Source of the DNA: Planctomycetota bacterium
Lineage (GTDB): Bacteria > Planctomycetota > SZUA-567 > H5-PLA8
Reading direction: 5' to 3'
DNA: 57,419 nucleotides
Assembly: GCA_016200135.1 (NCBI GenBank)
Contig: JACQFI010000016.1
Span: 1-57,419, forward strand
Within the stretch, counting starts at the first letter, position 1; each line of letters opens with the position of its first letter. Positions 1 to 8,950 of this stretch are shown piece by piece. The notes under the pieces are model-generated. The model saw nothing but the letters and a program-made list of their open reading frames with translations. It searched no databases and was not told where the DNA came from. The position numbers and the translations under genes are program-made.

Positions 1-297
1 CCCAGGGCAGAGATGCAGTTGCGCTTTTCCCAGCGGCGAGAGCGGGTAACGCTTCTTGTACGCATCGCGAATGCGAGCGCGAAATTCCGCGTACCGGCGC
101 GTCACGCCGACGGTCTCGCCCGAGGGGTCGTTTAGATCGTCGAGCACGCACAGCGCCTGGCTCGTCGCTTGGCCGCCGATCCAAGAAAACTCGTCCGTCA
201 GCGTGACGGAGTACCCACGAACCGTCAACGCAAGCGCCGCGGCAATACCGCCGAATCCGCCGCCCACAATGGCCACATCGCTGCGCACCGTCGTCAT
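1..297 (-). CDS. FAD-dependent oxidoreductase, N-terminal part (runs off the left edge)
   Basis: The frame reads from the ATG at 297 to the window edge without a stop, giving 99 codons. The first 15 residues contain an FAD/NAD-binding Rossmann motif of the form VGGGFGGIAAALA (GxGxxG), followed by a strand, an acidic residue (LTDE) and a WIGGQAT segment. That order is typical of the secreted or cytoplasmic FAD-dependent oxidoreductase family (FAD_oxidored type) found beside glycoside hydrolases in planctomycete-like genomes. The gene lies 48 bp downstream of the GH-A hydrolase on the same strand and is probably the third gene of a LacI-controlled sugar operon. The substrate cannot be told because the catalytic half is outside the window. 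Confidence 0.8.
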   Translation of the reverse strand, partial: MTTVRSDVAIVGGGFGGIAAALALTVRGYSVTLTDEFSWIGGQATSQALCVLDDLNDPSGETVGVTRRYAEFRARIRDAYKKRYPLSPLGKAQLHLCPG

Positions 298-345
298 GCC
301 CCACTCCCTATGTGAAGTTGTTATTAAAAAGGCGAAACAATGGTA

Positions 346-3300
346 TCACTCTCTCGCGATTTCGTACGCCAGGGTCGCCATATTCTCAGGCGTCGTATCC
401 GCCGTGAACGACAGGTCGCGACCTTCCCATTTCACGGTCACAGGCGTGCCGCGGACACCCGCCATATCCACGGCGAACACCTTCGGTGCAGCCTCGCCAT
501 CCAATTTTAGATGCACTTGAACTTGCCCATGTCGAACCAATAGCGGCAGGTTGCCTCCGGATGACATAACGGTGTGCGACGTATTGCGGAACTTTACCAG
601 ACTGTTCTGCGTATCGGTAAGATGCAGAACGAGCATTCGTTTGCTTTCGGCAATAGGCTTGCCGTCCATGGCTGTGACGAATGTCACGGCAAAGCCGCCC
701 TCGTTTTCGACCGAGACACGCGAGCCACGTAATGTGCCTTTATTGGACATGACGAAACATTCGGACTGCCCCGATACCGCCTTGAACGTACCCGCGAGAC
801 CGTCTAGATCGAGTTCGCCGGTCTCGGAGGCAAACCGTTGCTTGGCCGGTTCGAAATCGGCCGGAGCGACCGGGCCGGCCGGAACAGCGCTCGAGAGCAC
901 GCGGCGCCATGCGCCGTCGGGCTTCCAAATCTCCACGCCGCCCGTCAACGCCTCCGGCAAGGCCTCTTCCGAGATGGCGGCGGAACTTCCGGCCGTCAGC
1001 TTTCGTCCATTGGCAAGGACCGTGCTACCAATGCGCAGCCGCAAGCCCAGTTGTGCGTATCCCGGTGGGAATGGGCCGCACGCCCAATCCTTGGCGCGCG
1101 GGGACTCGAAAATTTTCTCGGTGACGGCAAAAGGGAGCGCGGTTTTCGCCGGCCGAAAGTCCTCGCGCAGGAAGGTCAGCGCGGCAATCCGGTCGGAGAA
1201 TAGATTGACGGGGTCGCCGGCAATGGAGAAAGCGCTCGCCGCGCCAAGGCCCAGCGTTTTGCCGGCGTTGTCGGCGTAATCAAACCTGTAGAGTCCGTCC
1301 CAATCCTGCAGGCACGCGTACGCACCCACCAAAGGGCCGCTCTCGGCGCGGAAATGATTGGGGTAGACGAAATTGTACTCGGTAATCATAAACGGTTTCC
1401 CGAACACGCGTGTAGGCGCCATATTCATGGGCACCGCGGCCCCGTTTCGGATGGCACTGGTGTTGGACTGAACCTGGCCATACCCATCCACGAACTTCGG
1501 GTGATCCCAGTACTCGTGGTTGTCCACGTAGTCCAGTTCGTCGCGGAGCAGCGCCTGGCCGACGGCGTTGCCGGCGTTAGCGTCGGTGAGGAGCGCCTTG
1601 ACGCCAAGCCCGCGCAGGAACTCTTTGCATTTCCTGTAACGGGCGAGATTGACTTCGTGCGTGAAGCGCGCGGCGGCCGACCTGCGCTCGTCGTCGCTCG
1701 CCGGCTGCCGCCCCTGCTCTTTTAACCAGCGTTCGTAAGCCGGGCGGAAAAGACCGCCCGCCGCGTACCCGATGTAGTCCTCGTTCACAATGCAAATACT
1801 GAAGAGCGCGGGATCTTCGGCCCAGGTCAAGCCCGTGTACGGGTTCTTATGCGTGAGCAGATTTTTCGAGAACGCTTTCCAGTTCTCGAAGCCCGCATCC
1901 GTTCCGGCGACCAGATCTTTGAAATCCTGCCCGACATCGCGGTTCACGCCGGCAAGCCCGCCCTTCCGGATTGTCCGGAGCGTGTACAGGTCGATGGAGA
2001 GATAGAGGCCGCGTTGCTTGAGGCAGTGGAAGAAGTACTCCAAGCGGTCCAGCATGACCGGATCCAAGCCGGTGGAATCGGGGCTCGCCTTGTCTACCAG
2101 CGGGCCGTCGTAGTGATGCAGCCGGACCGTGTTGTAGCCCATGCGAGCCAATTGGTCGGCGAGCTGTTCGGCGGCCGGTTTGGTCGCCGGAAAGTTCAAG
2201 CCATGGCAGATATTTGCGCCGTAAAAGCGCACGCGTTTCCCGGGCTGCTGCTCGAATTCAAAACGCCCGTTTCGTACCGCAACCGCTCCATGTTTACCGG
2301 CCGGGGCGTCCAACAGGAACGAGAAGTCCAGAATGCTTCCCGCCGCCACGTTCAGCTTGAGTTCGAGGGGCTTCCATTCGTTGTTTGCGGCGATGGTTGA
2401 AGCGTTTTCCGATGGGAACGGCATGTCCTCGCCGCCTGCCATGCCAACCACCATCCACACGGCCTTGCCGGTGCCCTCGAGTTTCAACTGCTTGATCGGC
2501 TTCTTTTCGACTGAGAATTTCGACAGGTAAAGTCCAATCTGAGTGAGGCGGTTCTCGGCGGTCCAGGCCAAAGCGCCATTCTGGAGCGCATAGGGCGCCC
2601 ACCAGTCCGCGACATCCCGTCCGAAGACCACTTCCAGGTCGCCCTGGGTTCCGTCGGCGTACTCGACTCGAATGCGGCCCACGGCTTCGGCCTTTGACGG
2701 CGTCCACGCGATAGCGTGCAGGAGGTAGAGGCAATCGAACGTCTGGTCCCCGGCAGGAATCGCCGCTTGCGAAAGAAAGTAATCGCGCTGCGGACCCGAG
2801 AATATCAGACACGCCTTCCCGTCGTGCTTCGCCGGATCGAGGATGTCCATCACGAGGCCCCCGAATCTCCGCGGCCCCGGCTCGAATTTGCGCAGGTCGT
2901 TGTCGCCTTGGTCGGTCCAGCCGCCTTTCCGGTCGTCGGCAATCTCGTCCCGGAAGCCCATGTTGGCCGAGGCGGAGATGTCGAGGGTGCGGCAGGCGTA
3001 GGGCGAGTTCTTGAGCGTGAACTCCACGCGGCTGTCCTTTACGGCGCCATTCTGCTGGCTGAACATCAAGCGGACTTCGAATTCCTGGACATACGCTTTG
3101 ACGGGCCCTCCAAGCGTGAGTTTGCCGCAATGTGCCGGAAGGACGAGTTCTTGAACGATGCCGAGATCGGCGGTGAAGGGCAGCTTGCGGGGCTTGCCAT
3201 CGATGAAAATCTCGCGGCCCGCCATCGATTTTTCAGCCAGGATGATGCCCAGCGCCAGCGTATTGGTCTGCACGCCGTCCGCATTCGTAACGCGGGCCTT

Positions 3301-3630
3301 GTATCGCACGGCATCCGTCCCTTTGCGCTCGAGGGTCTGTTCCAGCGCAAAGATCTTGCCTGCGTGGGTCTGGAATTGTCCGTTGAGCGACCACCGGTCG
3401 CGCTCGGACCGTGGGTAGCCCTTCTCCGGCGTCACGGTCCGTTTCCATTCGCAGTTCTGCTGCGTCATCATCCACTTCTCGTCCCAGTGGCGAATCACGA
3501 TCGAGTTGTCCTCGATGCGCATGCCGCCGTCCGAGGCCATCGTCAAACCTGGGAGCAGTTCCGCGTCTCCCGCGTGGGTCAGCGTGCAGACCATGACCAC
3601 GCCAAGCGCAACACAGCAATGCTTTTTCAT
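346..3630 (-). CDS. Secreted clan GH-A glycoside hydrolase (cellulase-superfamily TIM barrel)
   Basis: A protein of about 1094 aa starting at the ATG at 3630, which has GAGGAAG just upstream and opens with a signal peptide (MKKHCCVALGVVMVCTLTHA). An earlier in-frame ATG at 3708 would overlap the regulator gene and spoil the signal peptide. The first ~460 residues are beta-rich. A TIM barrel then starts near residue 465 (YGANICHG, then NTVRLHHYD). The putative acid/base Glu is in a VNED motif near residue 615 and the nucleophile in a TEYN motif near residue 749, as in clan GH-A enzymes. The last ~250 residues form beta domains. It probably cleaves a plant or algal polysaccharide or glycoside outside the cytoplasm; the exact family and substrate are not determinable by eye. 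It lies 13 bp after lacI and is probably controlled by it. Confidence 0.85.
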   Translation of the reverse strand: MKKHCCVALGVVMVCTLTHAGDAELLPGLTMASDGGMRIEDNSIVIRHWDEKWMMTQQNCEWKRTVTPEKGYPRSERDRWSLNGQFQTHAGKIFALEQTLERKGTDAVRYKARVTNADGVQTNTLALGIILAEKSMAGREIFIDGKPRKLPFTADLGIVQELVLPAHCGKLTLGGPVKAYVQEFEVRLMFSQQNGAVKDSRVEFTLKNSPYACRTLDISASANMGFRDEIADDRKGGWTDQGDNDLRKFEPGPRRFGGLVMDILDPAKHDGKACLIFSGPQRDYFLSQAAIPAGDQTFDCLYLLHAIAWTPSKAEAVGRIRVEYADGTQGDLEVVFGRDVADWWAPYALQNGALAWTAENRLTQIGLYLSKFSVEKKPIKQLKLEGTGKAVWMVVGMAGGEDMPFPSENASTIAANNEWKPLELKLNVAAGSILDFSFLLDAPAGKHGAVAVRNGRFEFEQQPGKRVRFYGANICHGLNFPATKPAAEQLADQLARMGYNTVRLHHYDGPLVDKASPDSTGLDPVMLDRLEYFFHCLKQRGLYLSIDLYTLRTIRKGGLAGVNRDVGQDFKDLVAGTDAGFENWKAFSKNLLTHKNPYTGLTWAEDPALFSICIVNEDYIGYAAGGLFRPAYERWLKEQGRQPASDDERRSAAARFTHEVNLARYRKCKEFLRGLGVKALLTDANAGNAVGQALLRDELDYVDNHEYWDHPKFVDGYGQVQSNTSAIRNGAAVPMNMAPTRVFGKPFMITEYNFVYPNHFRAESGPLVGAYACLQDWDGLYRFDYADNAGKTLGLGAASAFSIAGDPVNLFSDRIAALTFLREDFRPAKTALPFAVTEKIFESPRAKDWACGPFPPGYAQLGLRLRIGSTVLANGRKLTAGSSAAISEEALPEALTGGVEIWKPDGAWRRVLSSAVPAGPVAPADFEPAKQRFASETGELDLDGLAGTFKAVSGQSECFVMSNKGTLRGSRVSVENEGGFAVTFVTAMDGKPIAESKRMLVLHLTDTQNSLVKFRNTSHTVMSSGGNLPLLVRHGQVQVHLKLDGEAAPKVFAVDMAGVRGTPVTVKWEGRDLSFTADTTPENMATLAYEIARE

Positions 3631-3643
3631 CTGAGCTTCCTCG

Positions 3644-4687
3644 TCACGTTCGCAAAGCCGCGAGATCGAACGAAACTTCGTGTGCCGGCGCTTTTTTCGC
3701 CGGTGCATTTACCTTCTCAACCAGCATTTCCACCGCGGCATCGCCCAACGCCCGGTTCGGAACGACCAGGACCTGCATCTGCCCAGCCAGCGCAGACATG
3801 GGGCGGTCGCTGAACGTTACCACAGAGAACTGTTCGGCCGTGCGCAAGCTCATTCGGTTGGCCGCGTATAGCGCCGGCAGCCCGGTAACGTCCGAATAAG
3901 TCACCAGCGCAGTCGGAGCCTTCTGCCGCGCCAGCAGGCGTTCCAGGAAGCCGGCATAGTCTTGGTCGCGCAGCCAGTCGTCCGGCCGAATGGACTCCGC
4001 CGCCAAGCCCGCTTCACGCATGGCCGCGGCGTACCCGGCCTCGCGCTCGACCTCGCTGAAATGCGGCGTCCGGCTCCGCGCCGCCCAAGGATAATGACAA
4101 TCCACATAGGCCACGCGCCGGTGGCCTTTGCGAAGCAGATATTCCGTCCCTGCCTTTGCCGCCTCAAACTCCGCGGGGTAGACGCAGTCCTGCTTGGCCT
4201 TGGAGTTAATCCATACCGATGGGATGTGATGTTTCCGAATCGAGGCGGCCATGCCGGCGGGTATGTTCAGGCGATAGTTGATCAACAACCCGTCAGCCAT
4301 GACCTCGTTGAGAAGGCTCGGCATCGACGTTTCGTTGGCGAGTTGCTCGTCGGCCACCGTGGAGACGATCAAGTACATCCGTTGCCGCGCCAGGCCGTCT
4401 TGAATTCCCCGCACCAAAGGATCCGGAAGGTGGCTGAAGCCCGGATTCGCGCTCAGCAGCAGTGAAAAACAGCCGAAGCGGCCTGTGGCCACGGCGCGGG
4501 CGGCGGCGTTTTTTCGATACCCCAATTTCTGGGCGACGCAAAGGACCGCAGCGCGCGTTTTCGGATCGTACAGCTTTCCGCGCTTACCCAGGATGTGGCT
4601 CACGGTCGATACGGCAACGCCGGCCTTCTCCGCAATCTGCCGGAGCGTAACCGGCTGGCCTATCTCCGGCGTTAGCATGCTATTCAT
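3644..4687 (-). CDS. LacI family transcriptional regulator
   Basis: 347 aa. An N-terminal LacI-type helix-turn-helix occupies residues ~13-60 (VTLRQIAEKAGVAVSTVSHI, then the hinge-helix segment GYRKNAAARA). A periplasmic-binding-protein-like sugar-sensing domain follows to the C-terminus (DGLLINYRLNIP, GRV/GHRRVAYVD-type strands, the LVTYSD segment). The length is normal for the family. It is the first gene of the minus-strand cluster with the GH-A hydrolase 13 bp downstream, so it most likely represses or activates the hydrolase and oxidoreductase in response to a sugar. No Shine-Dalgarno is visible; the start codon sits inside a long inverted repeat, which points to autoregulation. Confidence 0.9.
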   Translation of the reverse strand: MNSMLTPEIGQPVTLRQIAEKAGVAVSTVSHILGKRGKLYDPKTRAAVLCVAQKLGYRKNAAARAVATGRFGCFSLLLSANPGFSHLPDPLVRGIQDGLARQRMYLIVSTVADEQLANETSMPSLLNEVMADGLLINYRLNIPAGMAASIRKHHIPSVWINSKAKQDCVYPAEFEAAKAGTEYLLRKGHRRVAYVDCHYPWAARSRTPHFSEVEREAGYAAAMREAGLAAESIRPDDWLRDQDYAGFLERLLARQKAPTALVTYSDVTGLPALYAANRMSLRTAEQFSVVTFSDRPMSALAGQMQVLVVPNRALGDAAVEMLVEKVNAPAKKAPAHEVSFDLAALRT

Positions 4688-4717
4688 ATCGTTATGAACT
4701 TATATCATAACGATGTG
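4685..4717. promoter_or_regulatory. Inverted repeat overlapping the lacI start (probable operator)
   Basis: ATCGTTATGA at 4688-4697 and TCATAACGAT at 4705-4714 are perfect reverse complements separated by ACTTATA. The symmetry continues outward through CA/TG with one mismatch, giving 13-bp arms. The outer part covers the ATG of the LacI-type regulator, so bound protein would block its own translation start or promoter. Each arm also contains an ATCGTTAT-like half site. That it is the operator of this regulator is inference from position. Confidence 0.6.
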
Positions 4718-5334
4718 AATGTAAAGAGTGTCGTGGCCCAGCCGACTGTTGAGTGTATCGTGACTGCCAACTCGTGGTTGCGCTTCTCAATCTGTAACAT
4801 TCTGCAAATCAAAACGAGCACCGGTTACCTCGTCACGACGCCACAGGGAGTAATCTGCTGGACGCAGTACGCCTACGGATCCAACAAGACCGTCCTGTGG
4901 CGGTTGGAGGGCGGCAAGCCTGGCAGGCAATAAAGATCTCCGGCGAGCCGCTGCCCATGACGTCTACGATGCCAAGCGCGACCTGGTCTGAAGTACGCTG
5001 TGCGCGCTCCGGCAGAACTGCCTCCAAGTTGTCAAGGTTGATGCCGCGACGCTCGGCCTGACGCCGCTGAAGTAGAGCGGGCACAGAACAATGCGAATGT
5101 GCATTCTACCGGCGGTCTGCTGGCGACCTCCGGCCTGATGTCCATGACGCCGGCCGGCATTCTGCCCGCCAACCAGTGGTTCAGCAGGGGGAACGCGGCG
5201 TTCACTCCGCCCAAGGACGGCAACTCATCGCAAGCGTCGCGGAGCTGACGGTGCTTTTGTGCTCGGGAGCGTCGCTCGTCTCGATCGCGCGATTACGGCG
5301 CATCGAGCCAGCAATGGTCTTCCGGACGTGAGGT
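4718..5334. other. Region without a confident gene (gene-decay zone)
   Basis: About 600 bp between the LacI operator and the hydrolase. The first ~130 bp are AT-richer and could hold the lacI promoter. A 79-codon frame (4694-4933) contains STGYLVTTPQGV, vaguely like the first strands of a metallo-beta-lactamase fold, but it stops quickly and has no start signal. Frames further right change repeatedly between stops. A palindromic GCCTGGCAGGC lies near 4918. I see no intact gene here; eroded remnants are the most likely content. Confidence 0.4.
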
Positions 5335-5361
5335 ATGACAGATAAACGGAGCAGAAAGCCC

Positions 5362-5850
5362 ATGAATCACGCGGTCATCGCGGTGCATGGCATGGGCGAC
5401 ACGGCGGGCCCCGGCTTCTCGTGGAACACGGACGACCTCAACAAGGTGGTGGAGTTGCTGGAGGACGTCGCCAAGGTTGCGAAGTACGACGCCAAGCGCG
5501 TACTGCTGGCGGGGCATTCGGCGGGGAGCCTGGTCGGCTGGTACATGGTGGTGAAGCGCCCGGACCTCTTCGCGTTCTACGGCCAGACGGCCCAGGGCGT
5601 CGCACCCGCGGTGAACTGGCTCTTCAAGGAGGCGAAGATCGCGGAGAAGATCCCGGTCTACTTTGGCCTCGGCACAAAGGATCCGAACCAGCCGAACTTC
5701 GAGCCCTCGAAGAAGCTGCTCGAGAAGCTGAAGTTCAACTTCAAGTGCGAGGCGCCGGAGATCGGGCACACGATCACACCCGACGAGGTGAAGAACATGC
5801 TCGCGCACTTCGACGCGACGGTGAAGAAGGATGCGGCGCAGAAGAAGTAG
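5362..5850 (+). CDS. Alpha/beta hydrolase (esterase/phospholipase-like), N-terminally shortened
   Basis: The open frame begins at ATG 5335 right after an in-frame TGA, but the ATG at 5362 has GGAG upstream and opens directly with strand and oxyanion-loop sequence (MNHAVIAVHGMGD). The nucleophile elbow is GHSAG with Ser about 53 residues from this start. The acid is probably the Asp of GTKDPNQ and the base the His of EIGHTI, so the whole triad is present. The protein is only about 162 aa, while family members are usually above 200: in comparable hydrolases some 40-60 residues lie between the HGMG-type loop and the WNTDD segment, and here the two are almost joined. Part of the N-terminal half may have been deleted, so this may be a pseudogene. 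It is isolated between decayed DNA and a convergent glycoside hydrolase. Confidence 0.6.
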   Translation: MNHAVIAVHGMGDTAGPGFSWNTDDLNKVVELLEDVAKVAKYDAKRVLLAGHSAGSLVGWYMVVKRPDLFAFYGQTAQGVAPAVNWLFKEAKIAEKIPVYFGLGTKDPNQPNFEPSKKLLEKLKFNFKCEAPEIGHTITPDEVKNMLAHFDATVKKDAAQKK

Positions 5851-5881
5851 ACCTGTGTCCGAAGGTCCGAAGTCCACAGGT
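5851..5881. repeat. Inverted repeat between convergent genes
   Basis: ACCTGTG at 5851-5857 and CACAGGT at 5875-5881 form a hairpin immediately after the hydrolase stop codon. Its loop holds GTCCGAA twice, which is reminiscent of the short-period repeats elsewhere in the window. There is no T tract, so it is not a standard intrinsic terminator, although it sits between two convergent genes. Confidence 0.35.
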
Positions 5882-5916
5882 CTGAACATCCAGATATTGA
5901 ATGGAGGCGCGACTGC

Positions 5917-8721
5917 TTACCGCCGCTCGGTGGAAGGCGGCGGCGGAGTCAGCGTCGGCGAGGGCTCCGGCGCGGAGGTTCGAGCGGGCGGCGGGAAGTT
6001 GGGCTTAACGCGCTTCACCTTTACTGCCACGTCTCCGCGGAACGGCGGGAACTGTAGCGCGAGGTTCGCGCCGGGCACGATGGTCTGCTTCACGTCTTTA
6101 AGCGTCTTGCCGGCCCAAGTGTCCCAGTATTCAACGCGGTACGTCCCTTCGGTGAGTCCCGGCACGTAGATCACGACGCCGTCGTGCGCGGGCAACTGGT
6201 CCTTGGGCGGGAGTTCACGCTGCGCGTTCTCGTCGTAAATCCAAAGATAGGTGCCCAGGCTCCAACGGTATTGCATGCCGGCCAGGCCGTCGCCCTTCGC
6301 GGCGAAACCGACCGTCTCGGTGTTGCCCTTCAGGCCGCGCTTGTCCTCGCCCTTGATGAAGTCCGCGAAGGCCTTGTAGACCGGGTACTGGTTCTTGCGG
6401 TCGATGAAGTCGTACCACCAGAAGAGCGGCGTTGCGGAGGCGTTGGTGAGCCACGTGGACCAGAGGCCCGTGTGCAGGTCGGCCTCAAGGCGCGGGGCGC
6501 TGGTGGCGTTCCAGTTGCCGCCGAACTCGGTGACCCAATAGGGCTTGCCCGCCGAGCCGTACGCGTTCATCCAAGCGTGCGCCATGGAGGCATAGCCCGG
6601 CTGGTCGCGGTAGGCGTCGCCCACGATGTAATCGAGCGACGTCGAAGTGGCGAGTTCGCGGTCGACGATGTTGAAGTCCGAGGCGTAGTGGTTGGTCACC
6701 GGGTGCCCGTACACGTCGTAGGCGCGCAGCGCGGCGATCATCTCCTTGACCCAGTCGCGCGCCTGCGGCGTCTTGCAGTAATTGCGGTCGCCGTGCCCGG
6801 CCTGGGCGGGATTGCCGCCGCGGCCGTCGCCGACGAGGTCGAACTCGCTGACCAGTTCGAAGCCCATGATCGACGGATCGCCGGCCCAGCGCGCGGCGAC
6901 GTAGCGCAGGCGCTGCTTGTGGAGCTTGCGGCAACGCTCGTCGGTGAAGAACTCGGTGGGGTTGCGCACCAGCCCATCGCCGTCGCTGCCGACGTTGTAG
7001 GGATTGTAGTCCCACTCCCAGTCGCACCACTGGCTGAACTTGCCGTGGTTGTCGATGGCGAGGTGGATGCGGATGCCGTTCTTGCGCGCTTCTTCCAGCA
7101 GCTTGTCGAGCTTCCAGGCGTTCTCGAGACTGTAGCGCCCGGCGCCGTGGAAGGTGGGCCAGCGGCGCGTCCATTCGATGCCCAGCCACCACGAGGCCAT
7201 CCAGACCTCGCAGACGTTCTGCCCCGCCGCGGCCATCTTGGGGAAGGTCTCGAAGTAGAGCGGCAGGCCGCGGAAGAGCGGGTGCTCCTGCTTGAAGATC
7301 GTGCTCCAGCAGCGGACGTCGATGGGCGTGTGGAAGTTGAAGCCGACGGGATAGAAGAACGAGCCGTTCTCGAACTCGAAGTAGTTGGGATCGGTCTTCG
7401 AGACCCGCACGAAGCCGCGCTCGGGCGACGGGATCGCCACGAACGGGATCTCCGGCGAAGTGACGATCTGCTCGCCCTTCAGGTTCACGCTCAGGCGGAG
7501 CTTGTACTCGCCGGTCTCGCGCGGCGTGAAGCGCACGCGCCACTCGGGCCGGCCGACGGGCGTAAGCTGGTCGCCGTTGTAGCGGTCGGCGCGCTCGAAG
7601 TCCTGGTACCAGTAGGCCATCACTTCGAGTTTCTTGCCCAACGGCGTAAGCACCGCGGCGCGGATGTCCGCGAGGTCGGGATCGAACGGGTTATAGATCT
7701 GGCGGTTGAGTTCGAAGCGAACGAGGAACGATTGATAAAGCCCCACGGCCGGCGGGCTGTCCGTGGGCATCGGGTCGGTGCGCAGGTTCAGGATCTTGAG
7801 CGGATCGGCCGCGGCCAGCGCGGCGCCTTCGGCCATCTTCTTGAGCGCCTCGCGGCGTTCGGCCGGCACCGCGTCGTCCTTCGCCGCGTCCGGTTTCGAG
7901 AGCGCGGCGACAGCGCGCTTGAAGGAATCGGCGCGCATCCAGCCGCGGAAGTTGTCCACGCAGATGTGCCCGGTATACGCCCGGTCGCCGTAAAAAGTGA
8001 TGCCGATGGTGCGAATCTGGGAGGCCTGGTTCTCTTCCCATTCGCCCAAGTGGCCGAGCGGCGTCACGTCGGGCGAGCCGCCGCTGATGTTGGCCGCGAC
8101 AGTGGTCCATTTGCCGGGCAAGAGCCGCTGCCGCGCGCGCGCCTGGTACCACAGGCCGTCCTTGTCCTTCAGAAAGAAGAGGCAGCCGACGTAGCCGGCG
8201 GCCTCCGGAGGCACGTACACGTCGTAGGCGATGTAGCGCACGCCTTTCAACGGCCGCGCGGAACGGTAGATCGTCGCGGGATCGGGAAAGTTCACGGGCA
8301 CCTTCAAGCAGCCGTGGCTCTCCGGTCCGTTGGAGACGTCCGTGGTCACGCTGAGCGAGCCCGGTTCCTTGGGCCCCGTGTCTTCTTCGTCGGCCGCGGG
8401 CTTAGGGGGTTCGGTGTCGGGCGGTTGATCGCCGGGGTCGTCGCGCTCGGGCAGGACGATCTGGGGCTTGGCCTGCGCGAGTTCCAGCGGCGCGTCGGCG
8501 TCGAGCTGCCAGCCCTCGGCGCCGTCCTTCTCCTCCCAGGCAAAAATCGGCTCCTTGGGTGAAGGATACCAGCCGTCTTCAACCTCCGGGAGTTTGACCT
8601 CGGCGACGATCTCTTCCTGTGGCCTCAAGGTTTTGTGGACGTCGCGCGCGAGCCAGAACGCCGTGAACCCAAGCGCCCCAACCGCAATGACGCCTAAGAG
8701 AAACTCGGAGACGCGCTTCAT
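5917..8721 (-). CDS. Membrane-anchored GH5-like glycoside hydrolase with DUF5060-type and carbohydrate-binding-like domains
   Basis: 934 aa. Residues ~7-25 (FLLGVIAVGALGFTAFWLA) form an uncleaved signal anchor, followed by a Pro/Glu/Asp-rich linker to ~115. Residues ~120-260 look like a galactose-binding-type jelly roll (YIAYDVYVPPEA, ICVDNFRGW). Residues ~330-430 resemble the DUF5060 Ig-like domain, leading into FYPVGFN and a TIM barrel. The acid/base is probably Glu626 in SEF and the nucleophile Glu732 in VTEFGG, matching clan GH-A (GH5/mannanase-like). The C-terminus is a Pro/Ser/Thr-rich tail. It probably acts on a mannan- or glucan-like polymer while tethered to the inner membrane and facing the periplasm. 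It diverges from gmd and has no hydrolase partner next to it. Confidence 0.82.
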   Translation of the reverse strand: MKRVSEFLLGVIAVGALGFTAFWLARDVHKTLRPQEEIVAEVKLPEVEDGWYPSPKEPIFAWEEKDGAEGWQLDADAPLELAQAKPQIVLPERDDPGDQPPDTEPPKPAADEEDTGPKEPGSLSVTTDVSNGPESHGCLKVPVNFPDPATIYRSARPLKGVRYIAYDVYVPPEAAGYVGCLFFLKDKDGLWYQARARQRLLPGKWTTVAANISGGSPDVTPLGHLGEWEENQASQIRTIGITFYGDRAYTGHICVDNFRGWMRADSFKRAVAALSKPDAAKDDAVPAERREALKKMAEGAALAAADPLKILNLRTDPMPTDSPPAVGLYQSFLVRFELNRQIYNPFDPDLADIRAAVLTPLGKKLEVMAYWYQDFERADRYNGDQLTPVGRPEWRVRFTPRETGEYKLRLSVNLKGEQIVTSPEIPFVAIPSPERGFVRVSKTDPNYFEFENGSFFYPVGFNFHTPIDVRCWSTIFKQEHPLFRGLPLYFETFPKMAAAGQNVCEVWMASWWLGIEWTRRWPTFHGAGRYSLENAWKLDKLLEEARKNGIRIHLAIDNHGKFSQWCDWEWDYNPYNVGSDGDGLVRNPTEFFTDERCRKLHKQRLRYVAARWAGDPSIMGFELVSEFDLVGDGRGGNPAQAGHGDRNYCKTPQARDWVKEMIAALRAYDVYGHPVTNHYASDFNIVDRELATSTSLDYIVGDAYRDQPGYASMAHAWMNAYGSAGKPYWVTEFGGNWNATSAPRLEADLHTGLWSTWLTNASATPLFWWYDFIDRKNQYPVYKAFADFIKGEDKRGLKGNTETVGFAAKGDGLAGMQYRWSLGTYLWIYDENAQRELPPKDQLPAHDGVVIYVPGLTEGTYRVEYWDTWAGKTLKDVKQTIVPGANLALQFPPFRGDVAVKVKRVKPNFPPPARTSAPEPSPTLTPPPPSTERR

Positions 8722-8850
8722 GGAAGGAATGGCCTCTGAAGATGGCGCAAGCTCTATGTTGTCCTACCGTTCAGACGGCAAAAGGTCAATTCGGACGGCA
8801 GAAAACGGTCGAAGTGTTCTTGGCTATCTGATTGGCCAGTTCGAAGGCTA

Positions 8851-8864
8851 ATTGCACGTGCAAT
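8851..8864. promoter_or_regulatory. 14-bp perfect palindrome in the divergent GH/gmd intergenic region
   Basis: ATTGCACGTGCAAT is a perfect palindrome located 8 bp upstream of the -35 element proposed for gmd and 130 bp upstream of the hydrolase start. The position suits an activator for gmd or a site shared by the two divergent genes. No adjacent regulator gene identifies the protein that would bind. Confidence 0.4.
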
Positions 8865-8871
8865 CGCCCGC

Positions 8872-8901
8872 TTGCCACGCTTAGGCGTATTAGGGTAGTA
8901 T
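8872..8901 (+). promoter_or_regulatory. Candidate sigma-70 promoter of gmd
   Basis: TTGCCA (8872-8877) and TAGTAT (8896-8901) are separated by 18 bp and point toward gmd, whose ATG is 49 bp downstream of the -10. Spacing and match are plausible but not strong. Confidence 0.4.
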
Positions 8902-8950
8902 CCGCCTCGCGACGCTGAAGCGCCCTGCTTTAGACGCGGAGACGAGCCGA

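Noticed and set aside
4694..4933. 79-codon frame with STGYLVTTPQGV resembling a metallo-beta-lactamase N-terminus
   Set aside because: Too short, no metal-binding motif, begins inside the LacI operator, and no continuation in any frame.
5851..5881. Intrinsic terminator between the convergent hydrolases
   Set aside because: The hairpin lacks a T tract on either strand.
6184..8562. 792-codon plus-strand open frame antisense to the GH5-like hydrolase
   Set aside because: GC-rich third positions of the real gene leave the antisense frame stop-free; its translation is low in structure (Ala/Val/Arg/Glu-rich) and has no start signals.
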